NCBI RefSeq assembly: GCF_020382885.2
Contig: NC_058510.1
Location: 1,908,001-1,972,000, forward strand
Source of the DNA: Scatophagus argus
Lineage: Eukaryota > Chordata > Actinopteri > Scatophagidae
DNA: 64,000 nt
Direction of reading: 5' to 3'
Positions 32,344 to 44,458 of the stretch are shown one piece after another. Every line of letters starts with the position of its first letter. The first letter of the stretch is position 1. The notes under the pieces were generated by a model that did no database searches, had not been told where the DNA came from, and was given only the letters and a program-made list of their open reading frames with translations. A program made the position numbers and the translations under genes.

Positions 32344-32800
32344 AAAAGAGCACAGAGGACCAAAGAACAGCACAGAAGATTGAGGGATTACAGAAGAAAG
32401 AACAGCACAGAACGCAGGGAAGGCAGCTCATATGGGAAACACAGTAAGATAGGAAACGTGGCAGATCCAGGGAACACAGGGAGCACAGAACGCAGGGAAC
32501 GCAGAAACCTGAAAACGCACAGGGACAGGACAGGTATATAAATGAGGAGGTAGCAAGACACAGGTGAGACCAACAGGGGACGAGCATACAATCAGAAAAG
32601 GAGGGAAAACAGACAAAGACGGCAAATGAAAAGCTAAACGGACTACAAGGGGAGAAAAACTACAAAAGATGGTTTATTCATTCATTCATTGTCTTTACCG
32701 CTTATCCATCAGGGTCACTGGGGGACTGGAGCCCATCCCAGCTGACTGCGGGCCAGAGGTGGGGTACACCCTGGACTGGTCGCCAGCCAATTGAAGGACG
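32344..32800. repeat. Duplicated spacer repeats after receptor copy 3
   Basis: Third copies of the spacer repeats, almost identical to those after copy 1. Confidence 0.6.
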
Positions 32801-32959
32801 AAAAATGGTTTACCATTTGGGTTAATCAGCTGTGGGCATCAGTGGTGGTTAAGCTTAGAGACGCTTTGAGCTTTCAGTTCCTGTTTTGCTGCTGCCTTTG
32901 CAGTAGCGTCTACGTTAGCGTTGCCCTGTTAAACTGGCTGTTGTTAGTGTGAGCATCAC

Positions 32960-33420
32960 ATTCACATCTTGCAAGCTGTGTTGGAAGCTGAACAGCCTAC
33001 AACAACTCAGAGTGCGACTGGTTTGCCCGGTGATGTTAGAAACTGTCTGCTTTGCCACAAAACGCCATAATCATGTGCCATCCAAAAGGCATATCTGTTG
33101 TTTGTCTGGATGTTAACCGTTTTGATCCTTGCCAGTTTACATGAGGGCTTTAAAGACTGATGTGTATGTTGACAAAGTGGTTGCCCACAGTTGTGCGGTT
33201 TTTGCTTCAAAGTGAGCCACCACAGTGAATCCAGTTTGATTCCTCCCTGTCTCTGCTTCATGTGAAGCCAATTCATCCACAAACAGGTTCAGGTCTGGAT
33301 TAGACAGCAGTGTTCGCTGTACATGTGCTCCAGGGAAGCAAACGTCTCTTTCTCTGCCTCTTCAGTCCCAGTCACTTTATCTTTTGCTGTTAGGTCTTGT
33401 TCATGAGCAGCTGCAGGTAG
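32960..33420 (-). repeat. Endogenous-retrovirus pol relic (unit 3 spacer)
   Basis: Nearly identical to the relic at 26690-27130. A 91-codon frame (33007-33282) keeps RYAFWMAHDYGVLW, typical of the RNase H domain of retroviral pol; flanking pol-like sequence is out of frame or interrupted. Inactive. Confidence 0.6.
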
Positions 33421-33713
33421 AAGTGCCTCAGTTTCCCCAAAATGATGTGATTCCATGGAGGCTCAGTACCTGTTAACTATCAATACCTCATTATATGTTG
33501 CCATACATTTTCTTAAATATGTCATCATTGTGATTAACATAATATTTACCACAAGAAAAAATAAGACATACAGGCTAACAGTGAGTTATGTGGTGAAAAT
33601 AATCTCTGAGAAGTCATTTGCACTCTGGACAGTTTAAGATGCACAAAAGCTGAGTTCCTCATTCACAGTTTGCTAACAAGACGAATGATAAAGATTATTA
33701 TTGAGTATTTTAG

Positions 33714-33721
33714 TCATGTGA
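33714..33721 (+). promoter_or_regulatory. M-box-like element upstream of receptor copy 4
   Basis: TCATGTGA, 219 bases before the start codon, exactly as for copy 2. Confidence 0.35.
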
Positions 33722-33939
33722 TCTGTAGGTTGAACCACATCTGTTTGCACAGCAACAACTTGTCAGAGAAGTGCGTTGATTGGTCTGCTGAAACTCACAA
33801 ACTGCCTGATTTAAAACAAACCGTTTCTCCGTTTCAGCTGCAGACTCGTTTGGTGAAGTCAAATGTTCCTGCTGTGCTTGTTTCAACTTTAAAACTCAAA
33901 GAGGTTTTTGTTTTATTTTGCTGTGTTTCTTTAGTTCAG

Positions 33940-36882
33940 ATGCAGATGATGAGGGTCACTGCAGTCGTGTCTGTGAATGTGCTGACAGCCAACATGTTAC
34001 TGAGTGTCTTCTTTGTTTCAGGTGAGCTGTTTGTTCTGTCACTTTGATTCGGACACGTTAATCATTAACAATCTGAAATAAAGCAGGAAGAGCAGTGCAC
34101 ACAGAGTTACTTTTACCAGCTGTTCATATTCTGACTGAAAAGTCATGTTTTACACACAACAGCAAAGCAACAAGCTGCTGCTTTGTGTATCATGAGTGTA
34201 TCATGCAGATTTGTCACACATTTAGTTAACGATGAAACTCATTTTACAGGTGTTTTGGCTGCTTGTCCTAAGCCAGCACACCTCCTCATTACTGCACCAA
34301 AGAAGATGGAAGCACTGAGTGGATCTTGTTTGCAAATCCCATGTAACTTTACATTTCGATCAGAACAAGAGTTTGACAGCAGGAGAGAAACCTTTGGAGT
34401 GTGGATTAAAAGTAACCCAGATTTTGGCAGCACACCAGGCAATGTGATCTTCAACAGCAGTGGGACAGTTAACACCTATCCAATGAGGATTACTGGAAAC
34501 CTGAGTGAGAAAGACTGCACCACTCTGTTTTCCAGTTTATTAACAAGGTACACAGACACGTACTACTTCAGAGCTGAGAATCAACCAGTCGTGGCGACAG
34601 CTTCCTGTGATCCTGTTCAAATAAGAGTTCAAGGTAAGTTTTGTTTCTTTCTGTCAGTCTGTCATGTTGTTGTTTTTCTCTTTGTCACGAATCTAAACTC
34701 TGATTAAACACTGAGTCTGCTGTTACGCTTTGACATTAAAACGGTCAAACTTTGGCAAAGCACAGATTCTCCTCCGAGGCCCAGAATTGACATCTCAGGT
34801 GAGATCTCAGGTGATCTGAAGGAGGAGCAGTCTGTCACTATAACCTGCTCAGCTGTCACTCCCTGTCCACACTCCCCTCCTCAACTCACCTGGAGTCTCC
34901 AACAAGACGCTCGCAACAACATGGAGGAAAACGCAGATGGAACCTTTACAACTAAAATCCAGGAGACCATCACTCTGTCAGACCAACATGATGGAAACAA
35001 CATCACCTGTTCTGCCACATATCCTGTGAATGAAGGAAAAGATGTCAGGACGGCCCAGGAGACAAAGATTCTCAGTGTGTCATGTGAGACAACCACAGTT
35101 TGTTTCCTGTCAGCACATGATGATGTCATGTGGCTTTAATGAATAAAGTTCATCTCACATTTGTCCTCAGATGCTCCCAAGGACACCTCAGTGTCCATCA
35201 GTCCATCAGGTTTGGTGTCAGCAGGTAGCTGGGTGAACCTGACCTGCTCCAGCAGAGCCAAGCCTCCTGTCAGCTTCAGCTGGTTCAGGATCAGCAAAGA
35301 TGGACCCACGTTGGTATCTGAAGGACACTTTTACAGCTTTAACGTGACAGAAGGAGGAGTTTGTTACTGCGTGGCCACAAATGAGCTTGGCAATCACTCA
35401 TCAACAATCCGTATTGATATTGAAGGTAAATACTGAACTGCAGTTCATAATATTTCTACTTCTGTGTTGCTTTATTTGTTTCAGTTCCCTTAAAACACTT
35501 TTACTCCATTTATGAAAATGACTGCAAATAAGAAGCCCATCAGTATGTTTCCATGTCTACATCCAACTTCTGTCTCATTGTAGTCACTGGGTGTTGTTGT
35601 GCTGGTTTTGTTTGATGAACAGAGAACTCTTACATCTTTGTACAACTGGGTCTCGGAGGGCTCACCTTCATCATACTCATCCTTCTTGCAGTTTGTCTTT
35701 GGTGAGTATCGCATGTTCATGGTGAGCCAGTGGATGAGGATGTGATCTTTCTGTCTCGTTTATTTCTTCACCAACAGATTCCTTACGTTTATACTTTTGT
35801 ACTGATTAAAATGTGTGACTCTAAAACCTGAAAAGGGAAACAGAAGTATGATCACTTTGTCCTTTGTCCTGATCACACTTTGAAATAATGTCAGTCCTCC
35901 ACTGGTTTCTCTGGACGTCCTCTTGACTCCCGTATTTAACCTGAAACACAGTGTGACAGCTCTCTGATGTCTTCCAGGTGGTTTCGGTCCAAACATCAAA
36001 CTCCACAGCAGACACAGGTGGGAAAATACTGAACTTCACTGTACAGTACTGAACTGTTTGTTGTGAGTCTTTATACCTGAGACACGTTCTCCATGTAAGA
36101 TAAAGTTCTTCAAACATTTATAAAAGATTAGCAAAATGTGTTAAAATAAGTTGCTGTTTGAGTATCTTTCAAAAACAAACGTAGTAACTGATCAATGAAT
36201 TGCTGATTCCTAAAGGCTCTCGCCTTTGGTTCTTGAATCAACCTCAGCAAGAACGTTGAGATTTTCCTCAGCTTCAGCTGCTGTCTTGTCTTGATTTAAC
36301 TGAAGGAAATAAGTTGCATTACTTGCTCTGCAAACTGACACAGTGAGTCTGTTGGGTCTGTAGTTCTGCGGTTCAATAAAAGAGTCCCGAGAACCGAACC
36401 CTGGGGGACTCCTCAACACAAATTAGTGGTCACCATGGAAACAAGATAACAATGTCTTCAAGATGTGACCCGATATTCAACAGCGTTAAAGGCTGCACTG
36501 TGATCAAGCACAACTGCATCAGTATTCAGATTGTCTTTTGGCAATGCTGTCACACGGTCAAAGACCAGATTCCAATTTGTCCAAATGACTTTTGATGAAT
36601 CTGTGACTGTTCAGTTCTGAAGGATTCAGCTCAACAACACAACATTTATTTTTTCAGAGCCAACGAGGTGAGGGGCTCGCTCTGCAAATGCCATCTAACA
36701 ATCCAGAGGAAAACATCCATTATGGAGAGATCAGCTTTTCCAAGCAGAGGCCTGGACTGTCCTCTGACTCAGCGGAGGACAGTGGACGGGAGGAGGACAC
36801 GCTGTATGCACAGGTCAAACTGCCCCTCCAGCAGACTGCTAGCGAACTAGAGGATCTGTACTCTCAAGTGAAGAAAAAATGA
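33940..36882 (+). CDS. Siglec/CD22-like receptor copy 4, inhibitory (ITIM) type
   Basis: Seven exons, 460 aa: 33940-34021 (leader), 34250-34633 (V-set), 34766-35083 and 35171-35425 (C2-set), 35623-35701 (transmembrane), 35978-36017, 36658-36882 (tail). The first four exons and their introns are almost identical to copies 1 and 2. From 15 bases into intron 4 the gene is unrelated to them. Its transmembrane segment (IFVQLGLGGLTFIILILLAV) has no charge, and the long tail carries three tyrosine motifs: IHYGEI (ITIM), TLYAQV (ITSM-like, TxYxxV) and DLYSQV. Such motifs recruit SHP-1/SHP-2 in CD22 and CD33-type Siglecs. The V domain keeps YYFRAEN but differs just after it (NQPVVATASC versus NRPLVVTDIC). 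The last Ig domain has CYC where the others have YYC. Probably the inhibitory partner of copies 1 and 2. Confidence 0.87.
36212..36560 (-). repeat. LINE reverse-transcriptase relic in intron 6 of copy 4
   Basis: Antisense to the receptor gene, the minus strand reads VVLDHSAAFNAVEY (36512-36470; compare LLDLSAAFDTVDH), GVPQGSVLGTLL (36412-36377) and LQLNQDKT farther on, in shifting frames. These are successive reverse-transcriptase motifs of a non-LTR element. Inactive. Confidence 0.65.
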
Positions 36883-37225
36883 GTTCTGCTTTGTGACCAC
36901 AGTGGAATTGGGTTCATTGTGTAACTTTATTTTTCACTTTTCAGTTAATGTAGAACAAGACTGTAACCTTGACAGGAAAGTCTTCACCGCTTACAACCCA
37001 TCGCTCAGACACTTTGGTCATCAGTCACATCATCAGCTCATGTTTATTCTCAGACTGCTGTTCCTGTGTCACTGATAATCTGCATGTCAGATGCATGTGT
37101 GAGTTTCAAAGTCCTAAATATACACAAACACATTACCAGCACACTGTAGTACACCGCAGTTATTACACACTTTGAAAACACTTCCTGTGTTCTTATGTTT
37201 TCATTTGTATTTGAATTGCTTCAAG

Positions 37226-37231
37226 AATAAA
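37226..37231 (+). terminator. Poly(A) signal of receptor copy 4
   Basis: AATAAA about 345 bases after the stop codon. Confidence 0.5.
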
Positions 37232-37257
37232 TATGAGACGGTTTCTGCATTTTGAGA

Positions 37258-38263
37258 TATTTATTCATTGCACTGAAATAAAAACCTCAGCATACGTCTT
37301 CTAAAAATACCTAATAATCTCAGTCACATTTATTGGTCCAACATTTCACATATTGTGCGTAAACATCACCTGAAATCATACGATTTAATCACAATCATAA
37401 CAACAAAAATGCGTGAATGAATGATGCATAGTAATGCTCAGCCCCACTGGACGACTGCTACAGTGTTTTGAGTTAATGACTGTTGATATTTTCCAATATC
37501 GATTTAAAATAAATTGCATTTAATGAGACTCAGTCATTAGTGTATCAAAAGAGCTGGTGCTAAAATTCACTTAAAAGCTTTAAAACCTTAATGAACTCTT
37601 TGGGCTTTAGCTTGTAAACATTATCTCTGTGCCGACTGTGCTTTAGCACCATGCCAGGTCCTCTGACTGAAGCTTCTCTCCATCCACCCCTCATGTCGAG
37701 AGTCCAACCTCCCTGAAATAGTGTCCAAAATGTGGGTATTGCATTGCAGATTATTAGCTTCTCCTCCAGTTCCATATCTGTCAGTTAATTCCTAACAGGC
37801 TTCTCTTCACGAAAGAGAAAAGACGAGAGTCACTGACTGACTTTGCATGCACTGAGAAAGTTAAGTCCTGATGGCTGCTGGTCTTCCCGAGATGTTGCTT
37901 TTAATTCAACCGGTGACTGAACGCATTTCTGAATTGTCAATGAATAACATCAGCAGAGAGAAATCAAACTGTTGCTAACATAAACTACAGTTAAGGACTG
38001 CCTCTTGGCAGCCGCTGCCATGTTTTTTGGCATATCAGCACATGTTGTGAAACCCAAAGAGGAGGTGGATGTTTCCATGAAACGGTCAGCCAGGCATCTC
38101 AACCAGCTTAACCAATCTCTGTTTCTGGTTGATAAAACCAAAACTGTTTTCAGCTAACCTGGTTCAGAATTAAAGTCTTTGTGTTTGTTAACCAGCCAGT
38201 GACTTCACTTTGATGGTCTGAATCGTGCGTCGTCAGTGACCTCGCCGTTTCCTGTCGGTAGTT
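37258..38263 (-). other. Probable 3' UTR of pck2
   Basis: Sequence after the pck2 stop codon. TTTATT at 37259-37264 and near 37331 are possible AATAAA signals on the minus strand; which one is used is unknown. The 3' ends of pck2 and receptor copy 4 therefore converge closely. Confidence 0.4.
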
Positions 38264-41200
38264 TCAGTTGTGCACTCTGTCCTCCAGCGCCTTCAGCTCG
38301 GCCTCCACCTGAGCCGGCAGATCAGCTCCAACTTGCTGAGTGAAGTAGGCTCTCAGCTCCTTCGTCTCCTTCTGCCAGAACGGCGTGGGCACATCAAACA
38401 GGGCACCCATGTCCACCTTGCCGCTCAGACCTTTTGTGTCGATGGCGCCATCTTCTGGCAGCCAGCCGATAATGCTCTTCTTGGCAGCCTCGTCCTCCCT
38501 CTCCCGGCTGCAACGCTTGAAGATCCACTCCAGGACGCGGGCGTTTTCACCAAAGCCCGGCCAGAGGAAGGAGCCGGTCGCCGGGTCCTTTCTGAACCAG
38601 TTGACGTGGAAGATCTTGGGCAGGTGAGTGGGGGCTTTTCGTTTCTCCATGCTCAGCCAGTGAGCGAGGTAGTCTCCAAAGTTGTAACCAAAGAAGGGCC
38701 GCATGGCAAAGGGGTCATGCATGATCACCTTGCCTGAAGGAAAAGAAACGCTTTGTTCCATCTCACTAATCAGTCAATGGGACAACTCTGTAGTGTCTGA
38801 TGTATTACGAGTGATGAGACAAGATCTAAAAACGAGTCAACACTAACACTATCAAGTCTGTAAATAAGTCTGAAAATCAGGTGTGTGTCTGTACCTTTAT
38901 GCTCAGCAGCTGCCGTGGCCTCGGACCTCATGGCGGCTCCGACAAAGACTCCGTGCTGCCAGCTGAAAGACTCGTAGACCAGAGGGACTCCTGACAGCAT
39001 TTTAAGTCAGACAAATGCAGTCATGAAATACCACCTACAACCATTTAGAGAAAAACTCTTGATGTGCATTAAATGAAAGCAGTGCCAACCTTCCGGCCTC
39101 CTGCCGCCGAAGATTATGGCGTCGATGGGAACGCCCTCCTCGCTCTCCCACAGCGGGTCAATGATTGGACACTGACCCGCCGGGGCACAGAAGCGGGAAT
39201 TGGGGTGAGCACACGGAGTCGAGCTTCCTTTTGACACAGAGGAAACATCAGTTTATTCTGCCTTCAATGCTGTGTCAACACCTGCATCTGAATACCATGA
39301 TTCATGCTGCACTGCTCTGGTCTACCACTAGGTGGCAGTATATACACTTAAAGCTGTTCCCTTTAAACAGTGTGTCAGTTTGATTTATTCAGAAGGTCTG
39401 TGATGAAAAGGATAAAAATAACACTTTAGTGTGTCACAGACTGTTTCTTAAAGTTTTATATGTGTATACTCTGTGATACTGCAGTTTTTTTGTCCGCAAT
39501 CTGCTAAGAATCAGAGGGGGAGAAAGAACACACATGATCCAAGCTAAAATTCAGAAAAACTGCTGAATATTCATGAGAAAGAGTGTCTTTAGAAATGTCT
39601 TGGGAGTCCTGATGCTACCTTTCTTCCAGGTTTTGCCGTGCCAGTCTGTGAGGGTGATCCCGGCTGGAGGGGGGTCGAGGCCCTCCCACCACACTCCTCC
39701 ATCGCTGGTCTCACCAACGTTGGTGAACACAGTGTTTTTGGCAATAGTGGCCATGGCGTAGGGGTTGGTCTTGTCTGAGGTGCCTGGAGCCACGCCGAAG
39801 AACCCGTTCTCTGGGTTGATGGCCCTCAGTTTACCTGCAGAGACAGACGGGGCATCAGGCTTTACGTGAGGCTTTACTACTTGTGGTCGTATCTGTGCGT
39901 GAGCCATCCTCCTCTAACTCACCTCGGCTGTCGAACTTCATCCATGCAATGTCATCGCCCACACACTCAACCTTCCAGCCGGGAAGAGCTGGTTTCATCA
40001 TGGCCAAGTTGGTTTTACCACAGGCACTGGGGAAGGCCGCCGCCACGTAACGCTTCACCCCCTGAGGGTTGGTGATACCCAGGATCTGCCAAGACGGGAG
40101 AGCAGTGAGTAACTCTGCTAAGGACAAAGCACTCAAAGAGGCTCCAGAGGGTCCATTACTGCTGTGTTGTTCTCTCTTTCATGTATAATTTCAGGGATGC
40201 TGAACACACAAAAGTCTCAGGTTTTGACAGCAGTAAATGATCATCTTCACCACCACGGAGAAGTGTGCATCAAGCAAGCTTTCGGCAGCAAAGTTCACTC
40301 ACCAGCATGTGCTCAGCCAGCCAGCCTTCATCCTTGGCGATGCGGGACGCGATGCGAAGGGCAAAGCACTTCTTCCCCAGGAGAGAGTTTCCTCCGTAGC
40401 CGCTGCCGAAGGACATGATCTGCCTGGCGTCTGGCAGGTGTGATATCAGCACCTTTTCTGGGTTACAGGGCCACGAGTTGACCAGAGGGGCTGGAGAGAG
40501 ACACACACAGAAGGGATGAGAGGGATAGTGAAGTCAATCATGGAGAAGAGATGAGGAAAAAGAGCCAGAGATGACAGGAAGAGAGGTGGATGGAGTGATG
40601 GGACCAGGACAGGAAGGAGAGGAGTTGAAGAGACAACTCCAGGCTTTAAGAGTTAGTACCTTTGAGTGGTAAAGGTCGTCCCACAGAGTGCTGACAGCGG
40701 ACAAAGTCCACTCCCTCAGCCAGTTTCTGCAGGACAGGAGCGCCCATGCGTGTCATGACCCCCATACTGGCCACAACGTACGGTGAGTCTGTCACCTTAA
40801 AGGAAAACAAAACGTTTATCATCCTGATCTACAACCCATGACTTTAGGTGAGTTGTTCAGTAGAATATTTATTGTGTCGAGGAGCACAGGCGGGTACCTG
40901 GACACCATATTTAGACAGAGTAGAGCCTACAGGACCCATACTGAAGGGGATCACATACATGGTCCGACCTACAGAGAGGACACAGAGGCACGGACAACAC
41001 GTTGACAACATGTCTTGTTTGAAAGCAGTTGGTCAGTGGTTTATTGTGATAATTGTGGTTGATATGAATAAAGATGGATGACGTGTCTTTGCACAGCAGT
41101 CAAGCTGCAGTTTCCATCCATGTTTGTCCAGACTCATGTGATATTTGTGGCGAAGTGTACTTTTGAACTTAAATTGGGATGGAAAACAGTTGTAGTTCAG

Positions 41201-44200
41201 ATACAAATCTCTCCATTCAAAGGTCTCAAAGGGAAACACACACACATCTCCTGGCAACACGTTTCATTTCCAACACACCTGCCATGCAGCCGGGGAAACG
41301 CTCCTCTCTGGCTCTCTGCCAGTCCGACTCGCTCATCCAGCTGCCCAGCTGGCTCTTCACGCCTCCAGCGGGGATGGGGATGGTGTCCCTCTGCTTCTTG
41401 GTCACAATCACAGTCTTGCTTTCCACCCGAGCCACGTCCTTTGGGTCTGTTCGTGCCAGCCAACTGGAAAACAGAGCAGGAATCAAGAGCCTGATGCAGA
41501 AAAAGCCATTTAAATATGAACCACTCGACTGAACGTGTCTGTGAGCCCTTACCAGTTCTCATATTTGGGGAGCCTCTTCACCATCCCTTCTTTCTCCAGA
41601 CCGGCCAGGATGTTGGCGGTCTCCTCCGGCGTCCCCGTCACCACATGCACATTGGAGGGCTTACATTCATCCGCCGCTCCCTTCACAAAATCAGCCACCG
41701 CCGGGGGCAGTGAGGGGATGGAGGCCAGGGAGCGAACCCCGACGCTCGCCCCGACGCCACCATGTCTGAAAGAGAACATTTCTGTCTTTTTTAACCCTTT
41801 CATCAGAGGATGTCCATCTACACATGATGTGCTTTTTTCAGCAATAATCTTTCTGTGACCAAAGCGTCACACAGGACCGGTCGCTTAGAGAGAGATCCTG
41901 ATGTGGTTTACGAGTCCGGCCAGGCAGGTTACTCTGATAATGTCCTGTGGCTGAGCGTAAGTCGACACAAACACAATGGAATGACGCGTACGATGCAGAT
42001 CATTTTAATCAACTAATTAAATGGTCCATTGTGTGGCGTGCACTCCTGTGAAAAAGATATTATTCTGCAAGACCTGTCGCACGAGGTTCTTCCCAAATGC
42101 AGAGAAACGACACTACAAGGGCCTGATTCTCCCCGTCCCTCAACAGACGCCGTTCATCCGCTCCCTACTTTGCTTTACTGTTGAATTTACAGACGACAGG
42201 CGATCATGAGTCAGAAAACAGACACGTCCAAACCGGACAAGGTTTATTCAACAGGCAGGAGACACTCGAGTGATCTGACCAGAAAACAGAGCAAAGGTTG
42301 TTTTGGTGTTCAAGATGAGTTCGGCCTTACTGCTGCGTTCACTTCTCTGCGGTTTTGACTGCTTTTGTGCGTTATCTTTGAGACTGATCTGCTCCTTATT
42401 CACTGCTGTGATGTCACACTTTTTAGATAGAAAGTGAAAACGTCATCACCACACGTCACCTCAGCTCGTAGTCGGCTACCGTCATCACATCTACTGTTTT
42501 GTATCAAGAATTGTACAATTTCACTTTCACGTTTTTATCGACTACTAAATCTCTGGTGATCTGCCCGATTGACACACTGATGCATTTCAATGACGACTAA
42601 AACGTCAGAGGGACGAGGAGCTGTAGATGTTACCACAGATGGGAGTCACGAGGCAGCACAGGCCAGTTTAAATAACACAACAAATTGGGAGTCGTGTGCT
42701 TTTCATGTGACAGCGCTGATGATGCATTTGTTGCCACGGGCATGCGGTCCGAGAGCCTCACACACACTCCTCCACATAAAGAGAGGCATGCAGGAAGCCG
42801 GTCTATTGTTTGTCAACGGCACGAAATTCACAAACAGAAGCCACTGGGGGGGCTGAGGCTACACAAGCTGTTAAAATACAGAGGCCTCAGAGGCTAATTT
42901 GACTGGGGACACAAATCACACTCGTCCACTTTGGTGTTTCAGAGGCAAAGTGCTGACACACGGCTTCCAATTGGCTGCAGCGAGTGTGTCATCACACACA
43001 CACACACGTAAATCTGGTGGGAGCAGATGAAGGCCGCCAGCTGAAGATAACATGTACAGTGAGAGGGCAAAGAGCCATCAGGGTCCAAACTCCCTCTGAA
43101 CAGGTGACCTGCAGCAGGCTGTTTAACCACTGGTGAGGGAGCCATTAATCATGAACCCGTTTGCTCAGCCAGCACAGGCCAGATGAGAGAACATCTGAAT
43201 GGGTTGAAAGGCTGCTGTGCTCTTCTGACTCATCAGAACTACAACAAGTGAGCTTGATAAATCAGGGGGTTGGGGGGGCTCTGTTGCCCCGGGTTTCGCC
43301 TCTCAGGAAGGAAACCTGCAGACACGAGTCAGAGCTGAAAAATAAAGTAGCAGCCACAGAAGATGAAACTGATGAGTCACACTTATCTGTGATTTTAGAT
43401 GAACCAGTCTCATTAACCCCCCCCCACACACACACAAACACACACAGAGTAAATCAATTTCCTTCACTTCCAATCATCCTCTTCACCACTAATTACTCTA
43501 ACTATTCGGCTGGTTCTGAATATTATCTCCAGTGTGATTAGGAGAGGGGATGACTGGATTTGTAATTAAGAAACAGAAACTAAGTGGATTATTCACTGGC
43601 CTGTTGCAGACTGGGCGGCGGCTCACTTGAGACAGAACACGAAAGCAGAAAGACTGGATTAGCAGCTTCGTTCGTGCTTCTCTGCATTAAAAAAGCCACA
43701 ATATTGGAAATCCTAAACAGACTCTGGTGACCTTTGCTCCTTATTTCTCCTGCGGCCATTCATCCACTCATGCCTTTGTGACCGCCTGCCCATTCCTCAG
43801 CCCATCCCCCGCTCCCGATGAGGACAGGCATGCCTGCTTCAGGGCTGCAGATGTTTAACTCTGGGACATGATCCAGAGGGGAGACTTGGGAGTTAAAGAA
43901 CATATAAGTCTGACATTACATCAACTGCCCTGGGTGCAACTTTTCCCGCAAACACACCTCCAGATCGGCAAGCCAATCGTCACACACCACTGCCAGACAC
44001 GCCCTCTCCCTTCACGTGGACCTCTTCAGGGCAGAGTCTACACATGCACGCCAGGCCGTCACTTAGAACATGCACACGTGCTGCATGCGTTGCCCTCACA
44101 CACTTTGTACATCGAGCACACACGCAACACGCTCGAGCAAACACGGCGGCGACGAGTCCGGCCATTAATTAATCGCCCCTGCAGTGGAAATCCAAACAAA

Positions 44201-44406
44201 ATGCACAGGAACAAGAGCCGTCCTGCTGTCAGTAACTCTCATGCATCCTTAATGACAAAATAAAAGCAATTGCACAAGGCCGTGGAGGGCATCACACCGA
44301 CCCCCGAGTCCCTACCTGACCAGGTGTCATCACAAGGCCTAGAAGGAGAAAAGTGGGGAGAAGGAACGCAGAAAGACGGCCCTTTTTTGAAAATATATAT
44401 GTATAG

Positions 44407-44458
<52 letters not shown>

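Noticed and set aside
23056-34047. Regular spacing of near-identical blocks considered as assembly error or a repeat array of CRISPR type
   Set aside because: Copies differ by a SINE, an 80-base insertion, a deletion and clustered coding changes, so they are genuine tandem gene duplicates; no short direct-repeat/spacer pattern exists.
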